Positions 9,039 to 20,711 of a stretch of DNA of 63,427 bases are shown here, in pieces. The translations under genes and the position numbers were made by a program. Source of the stretch: Ochromonas danica (Eukaryota; Sar; Chrysophyceae; Chromulinales; Chromulinaceae); contig VKHL01000159.1 in NCBI GenBank assembly GCA_015146655.1, positions 1-63,427 of the forward strand, written 5' to 3'. The notes beneath the pieces were generated by a model. That model saw only the letters and a list, made by a program, of their open reading frames with translations, made no database searches and was not told the DNA's origin. How positions within the stretch are numbered: the stretch's first letter is position 1; every line of letters starts with the position of its first letter.

Positions 9039-12000
9039 TTACAGTTTCAAATCACCATTGTTGGGACCAGCGTTAAAAAGGGCAAACATAGCGGAGGTAA
9101 AAGTGAAACCTACTTTATGCTGCAATTCGCGATAAATCATCTCGTCCGTTGGCCAAAACAACAACATGATGAAGTAATCCAGCCAGTCGATAAAGATGGT
9201 AATTACTGGTATAGAAAACATGCCATAATACCAGAAGATGCTTTCATCGTACGTTTTATGAGCCACATAATAATAGTCCCACTCCGCCACGGCGATGATA
9301 AGGAAGTAACAAAGCATACCCGCCACCGAGATGAACATGGACAGATAATGCGGAGAAGACCATTGATGATGAAAGAAGGCCACTTTTGCTTGTAATGACA
9401 TACAAAGCCCCACGAAGACGATTGTGCCAGCAACATAGAGGCTGAGATTGTAGAAGGTTGGAGCCAAGACGTAGTAGCTGACCAAGCATATCACCATTGC
9501 ATAGATACATGCATTTAAAATCCATTTACCAACAGCACCAATGTGAAGCAACTTGTTGGATCTGCTAGTGAGGTATACCTGCGGAAAAGAATTACTATTA
9601 GTTCAAAATAGAAACGAAGATCAGAGAAAACTAACTTGAGGATGCTTTAGCACAAAGTCTGCATCAAGATCTCGATCTAAAATGCCATAGAAGATAATAG
9701 GAAGACCAAGAATGAAGTTGAAACCTGTATACACCCATGATTCATACAACGATGTGCCTGAAACAGCCGTGAAGTAACTACACAAATTCATTATGTCAGT
9801 TCAATTAAGATAACTATAAGAAAGTTGCACTCACCTGAACCAAAAGAGAGTCAAAGTGAGGACCATATTCTTATGCATGGAGTAGAGGAAGACGGACGAT
9901 TGTCGGACATAATTCCATCTTCCATGGACAAGAATAAGTCTTCTAAGGAACTTAAACTCTCCGATAGCAAAATCCGCATTATTTGCTGCCTGTCGACCCT
10001 CTTTTCCATATATTCCAACTCCCACATGGGCTTCAAGAATCATGGATACATCATTGGCACCATCGCCGATTGAAAGAGTGATCGCCTTGGGATTAGACTC
10101 CTTTTTGACCAGCCGAACCAACTCTTTCTTTTGAGTGGGGGTAAGTCTACAAGCAATAACTGAACGACACGATTGACAAATATTCAACAAAGCTGTGCGA
10201 TGCTCAGGTTGCTTGTCATCAAAGTACATGAACGACGGGCCATCAATAACAAGAGCAACTTTTCCTTGAATTCGATCCACACCGGCGTTCGTGATATTCG
10301 TGTATTCATTGAGAAGACGATTAGCAAATTCATCCTTGCTAGTTATCTTTGTCAATTCAATGAGCTTTGTATCGCTTAGGAGAAGATTGCAAGAGTGACC
10401 AATGTTCACAGCAGTTTCGAGCTTGTCTCCTGTCAACATCCACAGAGTTATGCCCGCCACAGCCAGGTCGGCAATTACTTCTGGTACTTCATCCTGAAGA
10501 CGATCTTCGATCGCTGTTATTCCAAGTAAATTCATATGCAACTCAAGTTGTGCACCAGCTGCTGCAATGTTATCTTCGCGATTGACAGTGGAAACCATAG
10601 CTGCTTTATATGTCTTCATCCAAGCTTCAGCATCACTCGGTGAAATACTCTTGTAAGCAATAATAAGGGTTCTTAATCCCATGTTCGCCATTTGCAACAA
10701 AGAAAAATTAATATGCTCTTTCTCAGTTTTGTCAAGGTTGCACAAAGGCATCATGATGTTGTCCGCTCCTTTGCACATGATGAAGTATTGATTGGTGGCT
10801 GGATTGCGAATTAAAACGGACATACGCTTACGATCAGCATTAAATGGATTGACTGCCAGTACCTCATAGGTAGCTTTCTCTCCAAATAGTTCCACATTCA
10901 TCTCTTTGCTACCACGCTCTTTCAAGAAGCAATTATACGGCCCAATGCCCTCTACCAAGGCTAATTCATCAGGAGATTCAGCTCGGTACTTTCCACTCTT
11001 TTCGCGTACAACTGTATGGCAAGTAACTAGACAACGACAAAATTCTTTGAACAGGTCTTTGTTGGGTCCAAACTGCGCAAGGATTTCATTTGCAGACTTG
11101 TTTGAGACAGCCTGCTGCTCATCAGCACTGAGATTTGGAACATCATAGACTACGCCATTCAACACAAACTTAACCAACTTCATTTCGTTTCTAGTTAGTG
11201 TGCCAGTCTTATCCGAGAAGACATTACTCACCCTTCCCAGCTCTTGAAGAAGGTTGGAAGCTCGCACTTGACATGCAACGTCTAAATCTTCTCGATACAT
11301 ATTTTCATCCGATGCAACTAATATAGCCTGCCCAACATTTACCAGTTCGATGGTTACATAGAGAGAAATGGGGATAAAGTTATTGTACAGCAGAAAGAAG
11401 ACGAACCACTGCTCTAGCCATAACGGTAATATGCTGGTATCATCGCTATCAGGAGGGAAAACATAGGGCAGATCCGACTTATCATTAAAACCCATAATAT
11501 AGATACTAATTACAGACATGGTAACCAGCACCACTTGAGCCCAGAAGATAATAATAATAGCCGAATTCAAATTGCTCTCCAACTGACTCATTTTCGAAGG
11601 AGCATGACGACTATTCATTTGAATTTTGGTCTCTTGACCCGTATAGACAGCTATTCCATAACCCCAATCAGTATTAGAAAATAGTGAACTTCGCAACACA
11701 AGATTGTTCACACCAAGTGGGATAGCCTCAGTAGCTCCATCCAATTTCAAAGTACCAACAAAAGTATGAATATTCTTATTTGGTCTTTCAAACTCAATAC
11801 TACCTTGAAAGAGTTTCGGACAAACCCTACCTTCCTCAATCTCATGCTTAAATGAGTCTAATAATCCAGATGGAGCTTCTTTGACTTTAAGATTAGTCTC
11901 GCCATCAATATTAGCTGTCTCCACATAACACTTGTTACCATCATTATGGATAGAGGTGAGGATAAGAAGAATATCCACAGGGACTGCGCAAGTTCCCGTA

Positions 12001-12590
12001 AGTTTGATAATATCTCCTGGGTTAACATCCTGTGATTTCTTCACTTGAATAATCTCTGAGCCGTCTTCTTTGAAAGTAACAACTTCTACATCACGAAGAT
12101 TCTCAAATTTATCCGATCTAGCTCGTTGCAAATCTTCCGATCCTTCTTTAATAGATGTGACGAGTAACACGAAAGCAAGTGTCATGACAGTACTATAAGG
12201 GTCCAAAGGAGAGACGAAGAGATAAGTGGCATAGGTGCCAATAAGCTAAACGATGTCAGGAAATGCGAGGCATTGTCAACACAAGTTGCACAAAGTAGAA
12301 AGAGCAAAGATACCACATTACCATTAGTACGGAGATGAGCAAGAAGTAGACATTGGCAATTCTTCGAAACTGTTCCCAAATAGATTTCGGCAGCCATGAG
12401 TACCAGGTGTATTTGGTGGTACGAATAGCATTTGCATTTAATGGCCTCTTCTCTCCTGTAACAAGGCAATATTAAGGGTTTTGAAGCGAAGAACCGAGAA
12501 AGAGGATCGTATTTTACCTGGAGAGAGGTTTACCACCAGCTCACGATACTCGATTTCACCACTCTGTTCTTTCTTAGACGAGTCCTCCAT
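9039..12590 (-). CDS. P4-type ATPase, phospholipid flippase
   Basis: Flips aminophospholipids to the cytosolic leaflet of Golgi, endosomal or plasma membranes. Five minus-strand exons, 12590-12518, 12455-12322, 12245-9835, 9777-9636 and 9578-9039, give 1099 residues with consistent phases; family members are usually 1000-1300. Exon 2 holds the P4 N-terminal signature (KYTWYSWLPKSIWEQF, then ANVYFLL). Further on are the actuator motif DGETNLK, the phosphorylation motif DKTGTLT with the catalytic Asp near residue 414, the KGADN nucleotide-binding motif, and the hinge GDGANDV. Exons 3-5 supply the C-terminal membrane segments. P4-ATPases usually pair with a CDC50 subunit, which is not in this window. 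The substrate cannot be told from sequence alone. Confidence 0.95.
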
Positions 12591-13268
12591 TATTAAACTA
12601 TTCTAGTACCTTGTCTACAACAACAGCAACAATAACCACGACTACGTGGTGCTTTAAGAATAATGCAGACTGGATAATCAATCCAGTCCAGTCCGATCAA
12701 GATGGAGATGAGATCTATCCGAAGAATATGGGATAGACTGAGACAGACAGGAGCGGAAATATTGGGTGACACCCACACAACACGCACACCTGACAGAGGC
12801 GGTAACTTGTCACGAGACACAGAGCGCCGGAAGGAAGTGCAGAGCACCTCTTCGCCAAGATTAGCGACGACACTACACAACACAAACTACCTTGTCACTG
12901 TGATCGATCCTAGACTACCATCTTCAAACTACCATCTTCATCTAGGGAAGTGTTGAAAGCTCTTGAGCAGTGTTTATTGTTTGCTCTTTATTTTGCCCAT
13001 TATCATGGCTTGATTGCCATCTTGTGAACGAAATTGATCACCATATATTGTATCCGCCGAAACTCCGTCATTAGCTTCAAATCGAGATTCTCAGTTTTTT
13101 GAAATAGTTAAGTGAATTTAACTCTAAGTTTGATCGAAGGAAAAAGCAGCTCAAATATCATTGATTAACTTAGGGTAAAAAAGTCAGTCACAACTATCAG
13201 AAGTAACCGATGCTATAGTACAATCATGTTCATTCACGCAAGTGAGATTTATCATGCAAGATCATAGC
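12591..13268. other. Intergenic region upstream of the P4-ATPase
   Basis: About 680 bp between the start of the P4-ATPase and the 3' end of the ORMDL gene, both on the minus strand. It should include the P4-ATPase promoter. The direct duplication of a CTACCATCTTCA-type motif near 12913-12944 is the only repeat noted. No gene seen. Confidence 0.45.
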
Positions 13269-13902
13269 TTATTGCTTCTTCTTCTGATAGCCCTCCGCTA
13301 AGACGGGTGTATCGATACCAGGAGTGGAATTGATTCCAAAGATACGCACACCGTGCATTTGCGGCATTTTTGCAATTATCAATATAAAGAATACCGCGGA
13401 GTTCACGACAATATAGAAAGGCTTATAGTCCGAGGCATAACATGCCATCCATGTGATAAAGGTTGGCACCAACATTAGGAACTTCTTCGTTGCCGTCCAG
13501 GGCACTCCAGCATCCAGCTGCTCATAGAAAGTGAAGGAATTGTACTCTCCTTGATTAGAGTCATCAGGAGATCCCTTGATCCAATGCAGAATGATGAAAG
13601 TTATCTATTGTTTTTTTATTATTATCAGCGTTAAACTTCAGTCCATCGAAAACAGGGCATAAAGTAAAGCAATCACTTACCACACCATGAAGCATATTGA
13701 GAACAGTCCAACTATCTTCCCAGCTGAAGACTTGAGCAACATGAAGAATCCCAAAGCCGAGAACGGTGAGAAAAAGGTAGAAGAAATTGAAGAACGGCGC
13801 ATTGTCAATCCAGTCCACATTCTTGTTCTTGAACAGGTCATAATCACCTTGTCCAGGGATATATTTATCAGAATAAGATCTAGCGAGCTTAGAAGCTTCC
13901 AT
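13269..13902 (-). CDS. ORMDL: ORMDL family sphingolipid regulator
   Basis: ER membrane protein that restrains serine palmitoyltransferase in sphingolipid synthesis. Two exons, 13902-13681 and 13604-13269, join in phase 0 to give 185 residues. The core matches ORMDL: VDWIDN at the start of the first membrane segment, HWIKGSPDD, a Tyr-Glu-Gln-Leu-Asp loop, two to three further hydrophobic segments, and the near-invariant ending MHGVRIFGIN (around residues 163-172). It has about 25 extra N-terminal residues and a short Gly/Lys-rich tail compared with the usual 150-160 residues. The frame stays open upstream to an ATG at 14058, but the conserved region and the divergent neighbour favour 13902. 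Confidence 0.93.
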
Positions 13903-14091
13903 TTTCTTTCTTGTACGGAAGAGTTCTGGAAGATGGTTGAGATATGATGGAAAGGCACGTCGGTCTGGTGCCTTGTTGATTCTCCCACACTCCGCTCTGT
14001 GAGAGACCACACGCAACACAATAATTAGTGCAACTCCATTTAACACACTCCCACGCAACAGAACAATTGGTCCACATCACAACTGCAAGAA
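13903..14091. promoter_or_regulatory. Short bidirectional promoter region, ORMDL and plastid protein
   Basis: Only 189 bp separate two divergent start codons, so one shared promoter probably serves both genes. No consensus element is claimed. Confidence 0.5.
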
Positions 14092-14553
14092 ATGCTGCAA
14101 GGAGTTATCTTCTGCTTCATCATCTGCTTCCTAGCAAGGTGTGAAGGATTTAAGCCTTTTTCTAAGCCACTAGGAGCAATTAATTCCATTAGCGTGGACA
14201 AGAGATTGAGAAATGCTAATATTCCTGTGAGAATGTTGCCCTCTGAGCTGATCGCAATGGGCGACTATGCGAATGAGATAGAGCGTGCTACCGGACCTGA
14301 GATTTATGGCCCAATATTTCGTGCTGGCTTGCTCTTATTTGCCAGTGGAGTAATATCTGCATGCATCACTACTTTCTTGGTGGTCAAGTTTGACAAATGG
14401 AAGGACTTGGAGGACGAGTTCAAGGCTGGAAAAGAGTCTCAGCTTGCTGACATGAAAAAGTCAGAAGAAGAGGCCGCTAAGAAGAAGGCAAGCTCACTCT
14501 TCGACCAGAAGGAGCCAGAGCTCTCGGAGCAGCTGAAGAATCTCGATCTCTAA
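14092..14553 (+). CDS. Plastid-targeted single-pass membrane protein, unknown function
   Basis: A 153-residue protein in one exon. Residues 1-18 are a signal peptide ending CEG, followed at once by Phe-Lys-Pro-Phe; this is the ASAFAP-like junction that routes proteins into complex red-derived plastids. After a short basic transit-like stretch comes a conserved-looking segment (GDYANEIERATGPEIYG), one membrane helix at about residues 80-102, and a charged coiled-coil tail rich in Glu, Lys and Ala. I do not recognise a named family. The layout (lumenal or stromal motif, one helix, charged tail) suits a thylakoid or envelope protein, but that is inference. Confidence 0.8.
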   Translation: MLQGVIFCFIICFLARCEGFKPFSKPLGAINSISVDKRLRNANIPVRMLPSELIAMGDYANEIERATGPEIYGPIFRAGLLLFASGVISACITTFLVVKFDKWKDLEDEFKAGKESQLADMKKSEEEAAKKKASSLFDQKEPELSEQLKNLDL

Positions 14554-14931
14554 CCCAGATAACCCCATTTCTCCAATTGCTGAATGTATTCGATTTTTTC
14601 CTCTTGTAAAGTTAGCATCGTCTTTAAAACTTTTTCTTCAGGAAATGGCTGTCACATTTATCATGGTCAGCATGATTGTTTGATTGAGCCGCTGTCTAAC
14701 TTGTTCATCACTTTACTTTTCTTCACCAGATGAGGGATGAACTCTAGCAGACAAGTAGTGGTACATGAGCTTAACATTGATCAAGTTTACACTAAGTGGT
14801 TTGTTGGTGGTGTAAACTGGTGGGATGTCGTGCCTGGTCTCCAAATCTCCAAATTCTTAAATTCCCAAAATTCCAGACCAGAAGAGGAGCAGAAACGCTG
14901 CCCACAAGACAAGAAAGAAGACCAAAGCATC

Positions 14932-15734
14932 ATGGCTGACGATGGAGAAAACGAAAACGAATCTACTATCCCTACCACTCCGGGAGAGAATGGGAGTGAG
15001 GAAAGAGGTGACGTGGTAGTGAAGATCGGCCTTGTAGGCGATGCACAGGTTAGTTTTCCGCCTCAAAGCCTCCCTGCATAATCATCATCATTACCAAATT
15101 GCCTGCTCCGTCTTATTCCATCTCTAGGTTGGTAAAACAACATTAATGGTAAAATACGTAGAGAACAAATTCGATGAGGACTACATTCAAACACTAGGTA
15201 AACTTCGCTCACACTATTCCTTCACACTGTCACACCATCTCACTACATGATGACATGATGACATGATGACACACAGGAGTCAACTTCATGGAGAAAACCA
15301 TCAATCTTCGTAACACAGAGATTACATTCAGTATTTGGGATCTTGGTGGACAGAAAGAGTTCTTGAGCATGTTACCACTCGTCTGTAACGACGCCGCTGC
15401 CATTTTCTTCATGTTTGATCTCACCAGGAAGTCTACTCTACTCAGTATTAAGGAATGGTATCGACAAGCACGAGGTTTGAATCGAGCTGCTCATGCCTTT
15501 TTAGTAGGGACGAAATTTGATCTATATACCACCATGCCTCCCGAGGAAGTGGAAGAAATTGATAAGTTGGCCAGGAAATATGCCAAAGCAATGAAAGCTC
15601 CGTTAATATTCTCTTCTGCTTCTCATTCCATTAATGTGCAGAAGATGTTTAAGATTGTTCTGTCAAAGGTCTTTGAGTTAAAGTTGACTGTGGCAGAGAT
15701 TACGAATTTGGGCGAACCTCTGCTTATCTTCTAG
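14932..15734 (+). CDS. SPG1: Spg1/Tem1-like small GTPase
   Basis: Ras-superfamily GTPase related to yeast Spg1 and Tem1, which act at spindle poles in septation or mitotic exit. Three exons, 14932-15048, 15128-15197 and 15277-15734, give 214 residues. The P-loop GDAQVGKTTL is split by intron 1. Other boxes are seen: TLGVNFMEKT (switch I), WDLGGQKEF (switch II), GTKFDL (guanine specificity) and SSASHS. The GTKxD form and the WDLGG motif are typical of the Spg1 group rather than of Rab proteins, and there is no C-terminal prenylation cysteine. An in-frame ATG at 14737 would add 65 residues of no visible domain, so 14932 is preferred. Intron 2 contains three 8-bp ATGATGAC repeats (15247-15270). 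Confidence 0.9.
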
Positions 15735-16198
15735 TCATTTGGTGTTGAGATGGAAGTCTGTGATGAAGACAACCATGTGCTGCTTTCTATCTGTATCTGT
15801 ACAATATGTCGCGGTATTTATACTACTTTCTTACTTGCCTGCCGTGCTGACAACTAGTTTGTTCTTCCTACTTGATTACAATTTTTAATAATAAATACTC
15901 TCTATTTATCTCGATTATATACATAGCTCGATCTTTAGAGTCTATGGATTTCATCACAGGAGGATAATGTTGCAACAGCTGAGTGTGTGTACAATTGCAA
16001 CAATCCTGGCAATCGATGTCGGGGGAAAGTGAAACCTGCTGTGTTGATACTCGTACAGTCCACTCGCAGATTTCGAAAAACGAGTTTTTTCATCGTATTT
16101 TTCGAATTTCGAACAGTTGTTGAGGAAAATGTCTCGTTGAGAGAATTGTTTTAATACATTATCTATTGCTTTGAAAATCACTCAATCAAAAGATACAA
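15735..16198. other. Intergenic region before the piggyBac-type gene
   Basis: About 460 bp with no ORF of note. It contains an imperfect inverted repeat (16072-16106, listed separately) and TTAA tetranucleotides, the target site of piggyBac elements, but no clear terminal inverted repeat. Confidence 0.4.
16072..16106. repeat. Imperfect inverted repeat (hairpin)
   Basis: Left arm TTCGAAAAACGA at 16072-16083 and right arm TCGTATTTTTCGAA at 16093-16106 pair with a two-base bulge and a 9-base loop. It lies about 90 bp before the start of the piggyBac-type gene and could be a promoter element or a leftover of an element end. Confidence 0.6.
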
Positions 16199-17660
16199 AT
16201 GACAAAAGGAGCAAAGAAACGGTTAGTGGTTTTTAGCATATTTTATTTTTATTTTGATGAAGTTTGAAAGAAAGTTGAATAGATATCATGTGACTTCACT
16301 CCCATGTTATTTGTTCAATAGTTGTTGTTCTTATCGAATGCTTTACTTAAAATAAACTTTTTGTAGAACTGTGGAAGAAATAGATGCTGAAAAAGCAACG
16401 AAAAAGCAGAGGCTAGAGACTAACATAAGTGAGATGGAAGCAATCGGATGGAAAGAAGTGGATTTGTCCACCCAGAGCCTCAGTATTATTGAAAATACTG
16501 AAGAAGAATCCTATGTACTGTTTCATTCACGATCCAAAAAGGAAATATTGGACATTTTCTTGACCTTTTATGATCGAAATTTGATCGAAAAGATATGGAA
16601 CAGGAACGATTGGTTCTATAAGAAAGATCGACGTATAAATGGAGAAAGACTCGATATTGTTCTCATTTATCAGTTTCTAGCCGTGTTTATTCGGGTTATA
16701 GTACAACAAGAGGCTAAAACTACCAGAGTAGCCATCAAGGAGGCATCAGACTATTTTGCTGATAAATATGGCGTAAAGTCGGGCCATAAGGGACAAGACA
16801 TCTTACAATATCTAATGGCACACTTTATTATTACTTCTGTTGACTTTCCTGATATTTCCAATAATTTTCAAAGTATTGTCCGTTCGCCAGGTCAGTGGCT
16901 AGCCGGTGATGATGTGGCCGGAGAGAACGTTCCTAGTGATGAGCGTGCTAATTTCGAATTATCCGGCACGTTATCAAACGGAATGGCTTATATCCTCTAC
17001 ATCAAGATGGTTGAACCTTGGATACAATTAGGAGAAACTATCAACATGTCGGAAATAGTGGCAGAGTGGGTAACAGTAATTAAGCGATATAATTATGAGA
17101 AAAATACAATACTATATATAATGGATTCGAATCATCTTTCTCCAGAGGCCATACAAGTATTGGAAGATGCAGAAGTGAAGTATGTCGCTGACTTTTCTCC
17201 TGATGGTATGCAAGCACTTTACGACTTTAGCAGCGTTAAAGTTAAGGAGGCAGGTGACTTTTCTTGCTGCTATAACAATAACACTCACGAATCAGTCGCA
17301 AATATTTGGCATCAAGACAAGAAGATCGGGAAAAAACTGGTAATTAGTAATGCTTTCCAGTTAAAGCAAGATAAAAGTCCAGCGAGAAGTATTCCTATTT
17401 TCGACGACTACTTTAAGGTGTTTAACGCTTGCGATAAGCACAACGGGAACATGCACGATAAGGTTTGGGATCGCAAATGTGGTGGATATAAATTGAGTGG
17501 CGACGAAGGAAAGCAAAATCTCTATGCAATGGCATGTATTCTTAACAATACCAGAAACTATCGACTTGCCGTTAAAAATTTGCAACCTACTGAATACACT
17601 TTTAAAGACTTTTGCATCGAATTGAGCGATGCACTCTATAGTCTTTCTTGTAAGACTTAA
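16199..17660 (+). CDS. piggyBac-type transposase or domesticated derivative
   Basis: Cut-and-paste DNA transposase of the DDE_Tnp_1_7 (PGBD) type. Two exons, 16199-16221 and 16367-17660, give 438 residues; the ATG is in the tiny first exon (MTKGAKKR), and the second exon has no usable ATG near its start. Recognisable parts are the middle block around YIMDSNHLSPEA, which supplies one acidic residue, a block around VSNAFQLK (LVISNAF), and the late block around FNACDKHNGNMHD, which supplies another. The first catalytic Asp cannot be assigned with certainty (the DD pair in WLAGDD is a candidate). No Cys-rich C-terminal zinc domain is visible after the DDE core. I see no terminal inverted repeats flanked by TTAA, and the frame is intact and spliced, which fits a captured host gene as well as a solo remnant. 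Confidence 0.75.
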
Positions 17661-18318
17661 CTTTATTAATACTTTGTTTATTTTTGTTTATTTTTTCGAC
17701 CAACCGATCTGGAGACCATCACCTATGAGTTAGTAGTCAGCAATTAGGTTTCTCAACACTAGATCATCACCACATTAATTCTACTGCCATTTCTTCAAAG
17801 GATCTAATGTTTCATGATGATTGGTGCGTTGGCACAGGGCGATACTTCGCGGAGGCGTGGACCTTTATTGCCTACATACCGTCCTGCAGATTGCATGCGA
17901 TCATCTGTTGATAAGAGATATATCACATCCTATTATGATTTACCCAAAGCTGCCTCTGTTTGTCCTCGCCCATTCAACAATCGCTCGAAGTCTGATGAAA
18001 AGATATGTGGTCTTTCAGAGTTTGTGAATAATGGCTCTTATTTCTGGGAAGGGTTAGAATCTACCTATTTTACCTTTTTTTTTTTTGACATTTACGATCA
18101 TCACCCCCGCACTCCAAAAGCCGAAAACCGAGCAAACCACCAGTAAACCCCACGCAATAATACTATTACCACTCTCTGCATCAGCATATCCTTTCTTTTG
18201 TCTGTTTGTCTCTACAGTAAGTAGCTACAGTCTCTACAGTCAATCAACATCTTTCTAGTTTGATTGGTAATATTTATTTATAGTAGTTATTGGAGGAACA
18301 ATCTCTACTAAAGTTAAT
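17661..18318. other. Intergenic region with a weak 110-codon frame
   Basis: Holds a plus-strand ATG frame at 17814-18146 (110 codons) that starts with a Gly/Arg/Pro-rich stretch and runs into a T-rich tract at 18070-18084. It matches no family I know and a shadow frame overlaps it, so I do not call it a gene. The last part must include the promoter of the CASP-like gene. Confidence 0.35.
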
Positions 18319-20532
18319 ATGGATCCATCAGAGTTTGAAGGGACAGTAGAACGACAAGGAGAAGTTCTCCATGCAGGCAAATTCGAAGAGTTATTACTAG
18401 GAATGCCAACAACCTTCACCTGGCTAGACTTGAACAAAGAAAGTGGAGATATCTATCTCAACATCTATAACCTTCAACAAGCAATCGAGAAATCTTCTCA
18501 AGAGACAATCACTCCAGAAGAGTTTACAAGTCAACTAGATGAAGAAAGTATTAAATTAGCAGAATTAAAAGAAGATTATCTTAAGAGAAGAAAGACATTA
18601 ACTGCTAAAGTGAAAGCTTTCTTAACTATGGTCACTCCATCAACTAACCATCATGAAACAGGACAGAGTGATGATGACGAAGAAGTCATAGCATATGTTA
18701 GTCATGCTCACGAGGTAGTGGATGTCTTCAAGAAGGAATATGATCATGTTGTAGCCATGGCTAAATACTCTGAAAATTGTTTCTTACAAACATGTCGTCA
18801 TCTACGTAATCAACCAGATTATCCTCTACTTGTTCAGAGTAGCTTGCAGGCATGTTTACGTCTACAAGAGATTATAAAGAAAGCACAAGAGCAATTGAAT
18901 ATTGCCAATGATCTCCTCAATAGAGAGTCAGAGGATGGAGAACAAGATGGTAATAGACAACAACTACTCTTGAAACAAGAGCTTGAATCTCTTCGTGTAC
19001 AGTATGAGCAAGAGAAGGAACATCTCAAACAACAGTCTCTTTCTGATTTAATGGACATGAAGTCTAAGTATGAACTGGAATGGCGTAGTCGTGAACGTCA
19101 GTTGACAAGTCGACATGAAGAAGTACAACTAGAAGCACAACAGCGTATGGAAACGATGCTAGCTAACAAGGAGACCTATATTGGTTCTCTCATTCAATCC
19201 CTGCAAGAATGTCAACAAAAGGTTGCAGTCTTCGAAGAACGAGGACGAACTTTAGAGGGCGAAGAAACTCGTCGACGTCTGGCTGAAGACAGACTACGTG
19301 AAGCCTTGGTTACTAATGCTGATCTTGCAGCTGAGCGGGATCGGTTTAGTACGGAAGTGGAGATTCTCAATCAGCAGTTAACAGTCTTGAAGCAAAATAT
19401 GGAGAGTGAGAGAGAACAGATGCAAGAGAAGATAAACGAGATGAACAACAATACCCGCACATTACAAACTCATGTTCAAGAACTTGATAAAGAACTTGCT
19501 TTGCGACCTTCTGTAGATCTTGATTGTTTAGCAAGCAAAATTGGTTATGCTTGTGGACAGGATGAAGGCTACTCGTGGTTTGCATTGGAAACATTTATTT
19601 GTGAAACAATACGTAAACAAGGTACTGAGAATATATCACTCAAGCTCCGTGATACTGAGCAAACAAAACTTATTGCACAGTTACAGAAGAGCCAAGAGGA
19701 TTTGCGACGAGACCTCGCTGCGAAGGAACAAGAAGTGCGCGAACTAGAACGTGAGATCAGCGTGGCACAACGAGCAAATCAATCTGCTCGCATGGCCACC
19801 ACACCTCGACCCTTGCGTTCTTCTCGGCCGGATGCTTCTAATGGTGGAGAAGCATGGATGACAGACTTAAATCTTGATGAGATGGAGGCTCCATTGGAAA
19901 TGAAATCTTCGGAGGCTGCACTACAAGGAGAAGATTCTTCTTCGCAAATGTTACAAGTTTTGCGACAACAGCGTGATCGTTATATGCGTGCTGTGCAATC
20001 GATGCAAAATGAGCTGACAGTGTTGAGAAGTAAATGCGAGCATTTCGAAGAGGAACAAACACAGCTCCGCAATGACAATTTAGAGCTTTATCGCCGTCTT
20101 CGCACACTTCGTCTAAAGTTGGGATCCTCATCGACCAAAAGTGGAGATGGTGAAGTTCGCGGTCGTAAATCGGCTAGTAGTACTAACCACGCAATAGAAG
20201 ACGAAGAGTCGGAGGATCAACTTGATCATCGATATCGTAATCTCTATGAGAAGGAGCTCTCGCCTTTTCATGTTGCAGAGCTGGACAAGCAACAACTTAT
20301 TTCTAAGATGGGTTTAGTTGATAAGGTCCTGGTGGTAATGCAGCAATACGTAATGCATGACAGCTGGACACGACGTGCCTTTGTGTGCTATCTTGTTCTG
20401 GTGCATATTTTCGCCCTCGTTTACTGCTTTGGGGTGCTAAATCCTGAGCTCGCTGGTGAGGTCGATGCCCATCTCAAAGCACGATGGAGTGCGGAGACTC
20501 TTGCTCTACCTGAGCATCCCGACATTGCTTGA
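18319..20532 (+). CDS. CASP-like Golgi coiled-coil membrane protein
   Basis: Tail-anchored golgin of the CASP (CUX1 alternative product) type, involved in intra-Golgi traffic. One exon, 737 residues. Residues from about 60 to 640 are almost all coiled coil rich in Gln, Glu, Leu and Arg. The C-terminal part matches the CASP_C domain: a conserved helix (RDRYMRAVQSMQNEL), a linker, then RYRNLYEKELSPF and a last membrane helix near residues 694-713. The N-terminal WLDL and following helix also resemble CASP. Golgin-84 has a similar layout but lacks the ELSPF-like pre-membrane motif (SPF/NPF in CASP). It converges with the ATP-citrate lyase gene 180 bp away. Confidence 0.75.
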   Translation: MDPSEFEGTVERQGEVLHAGKFEELLLGMPTTFTWLDLNKESGDIYLNIYNLQQAIEKSSQETITPEEFTSQLDEESIKLAELKEDYLKRRKTLTAKVKAFLTMVTPSTNHHETGQSDDDEEVIAYVSHAHEVVDVFKKEYDHVVAMAKYSENCFLQTCRHLRNQPDYPLLVQSSLQACLRLQEIIKKAQEQLNIANDLLNRESEDGEQDGNRQQLLLKQELESLRVQYEQEKEHLKQQSLSDLMDMKSKYELEWRSRERQLTSRHEEVQLEAQQRMETMLANKETYIGSLIQSLQECQQKVAVFEERGRTLEGEETRRRLAEDRLREALVTNADLAAERDRFSTEVEILNQQLTVLKQNMESEREQMQEKINEMNNNTRTLQTHVQELDKELALRPSVDLDCLASKIGYACGQDEGYSWFALETFICETIRKQGTENISLKLRDTEQTKLIAQLQKSQEDLRRDLAAKEQEVRELEREISVAQRANQSARMATTPRPLRSSRPDASNGGEAWMTDLNLDEMEAPLEMKSSEAALQGEDSSSQMLQVLRQQRDRYMRAVQSMQNELTVLRSKCEHFEEEQTQLRNDNLELYRRLRTLRLKLGSSSTKSGDGEVRGRKSASSTNHAIEDEESEDQLDHRYRNLYEKELSPFHVAELDKQQLISKMGLVDKVLVVMQQYVMHDSWTRRAFVCYLVLVHIFALVYCFGVLNPELAGEVDAHLKARWSAETLALPEHPDIA

Positions 20533-20711
20533 AACGAATTTGTAAATATATAACATGTCTTTAATCAGCAAATGTTTTAGCTTTAGAAAAGTACTTTTAG
20601 TACGCTATTTCTCGACTAATCGAGTGCATGCCGCCACAGCATTTTGGCTACGGAATAATTCTATACTACACTAAGAAAGTTGTCCAGGAAACAAAGTGAG
20701 GGATTAGATAC

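Noticed and set aside
13903-14058. N-terminal extension of ORMDL from the ATG at 14058
   Set aside because: It has no counterpart in the family and would take up nearly all of the space to the divergent gene.
17814-18146. Hypothetical 110-codon gene
   Set aside because: No family resemblance, runs into a T tract, and competes with another frame of similar quality.
18319-20532. Golgin-84
   Set aside because: The pre-membrane ELSPF motif and the conserved helix before it fit CASP better, though the layout is similar.
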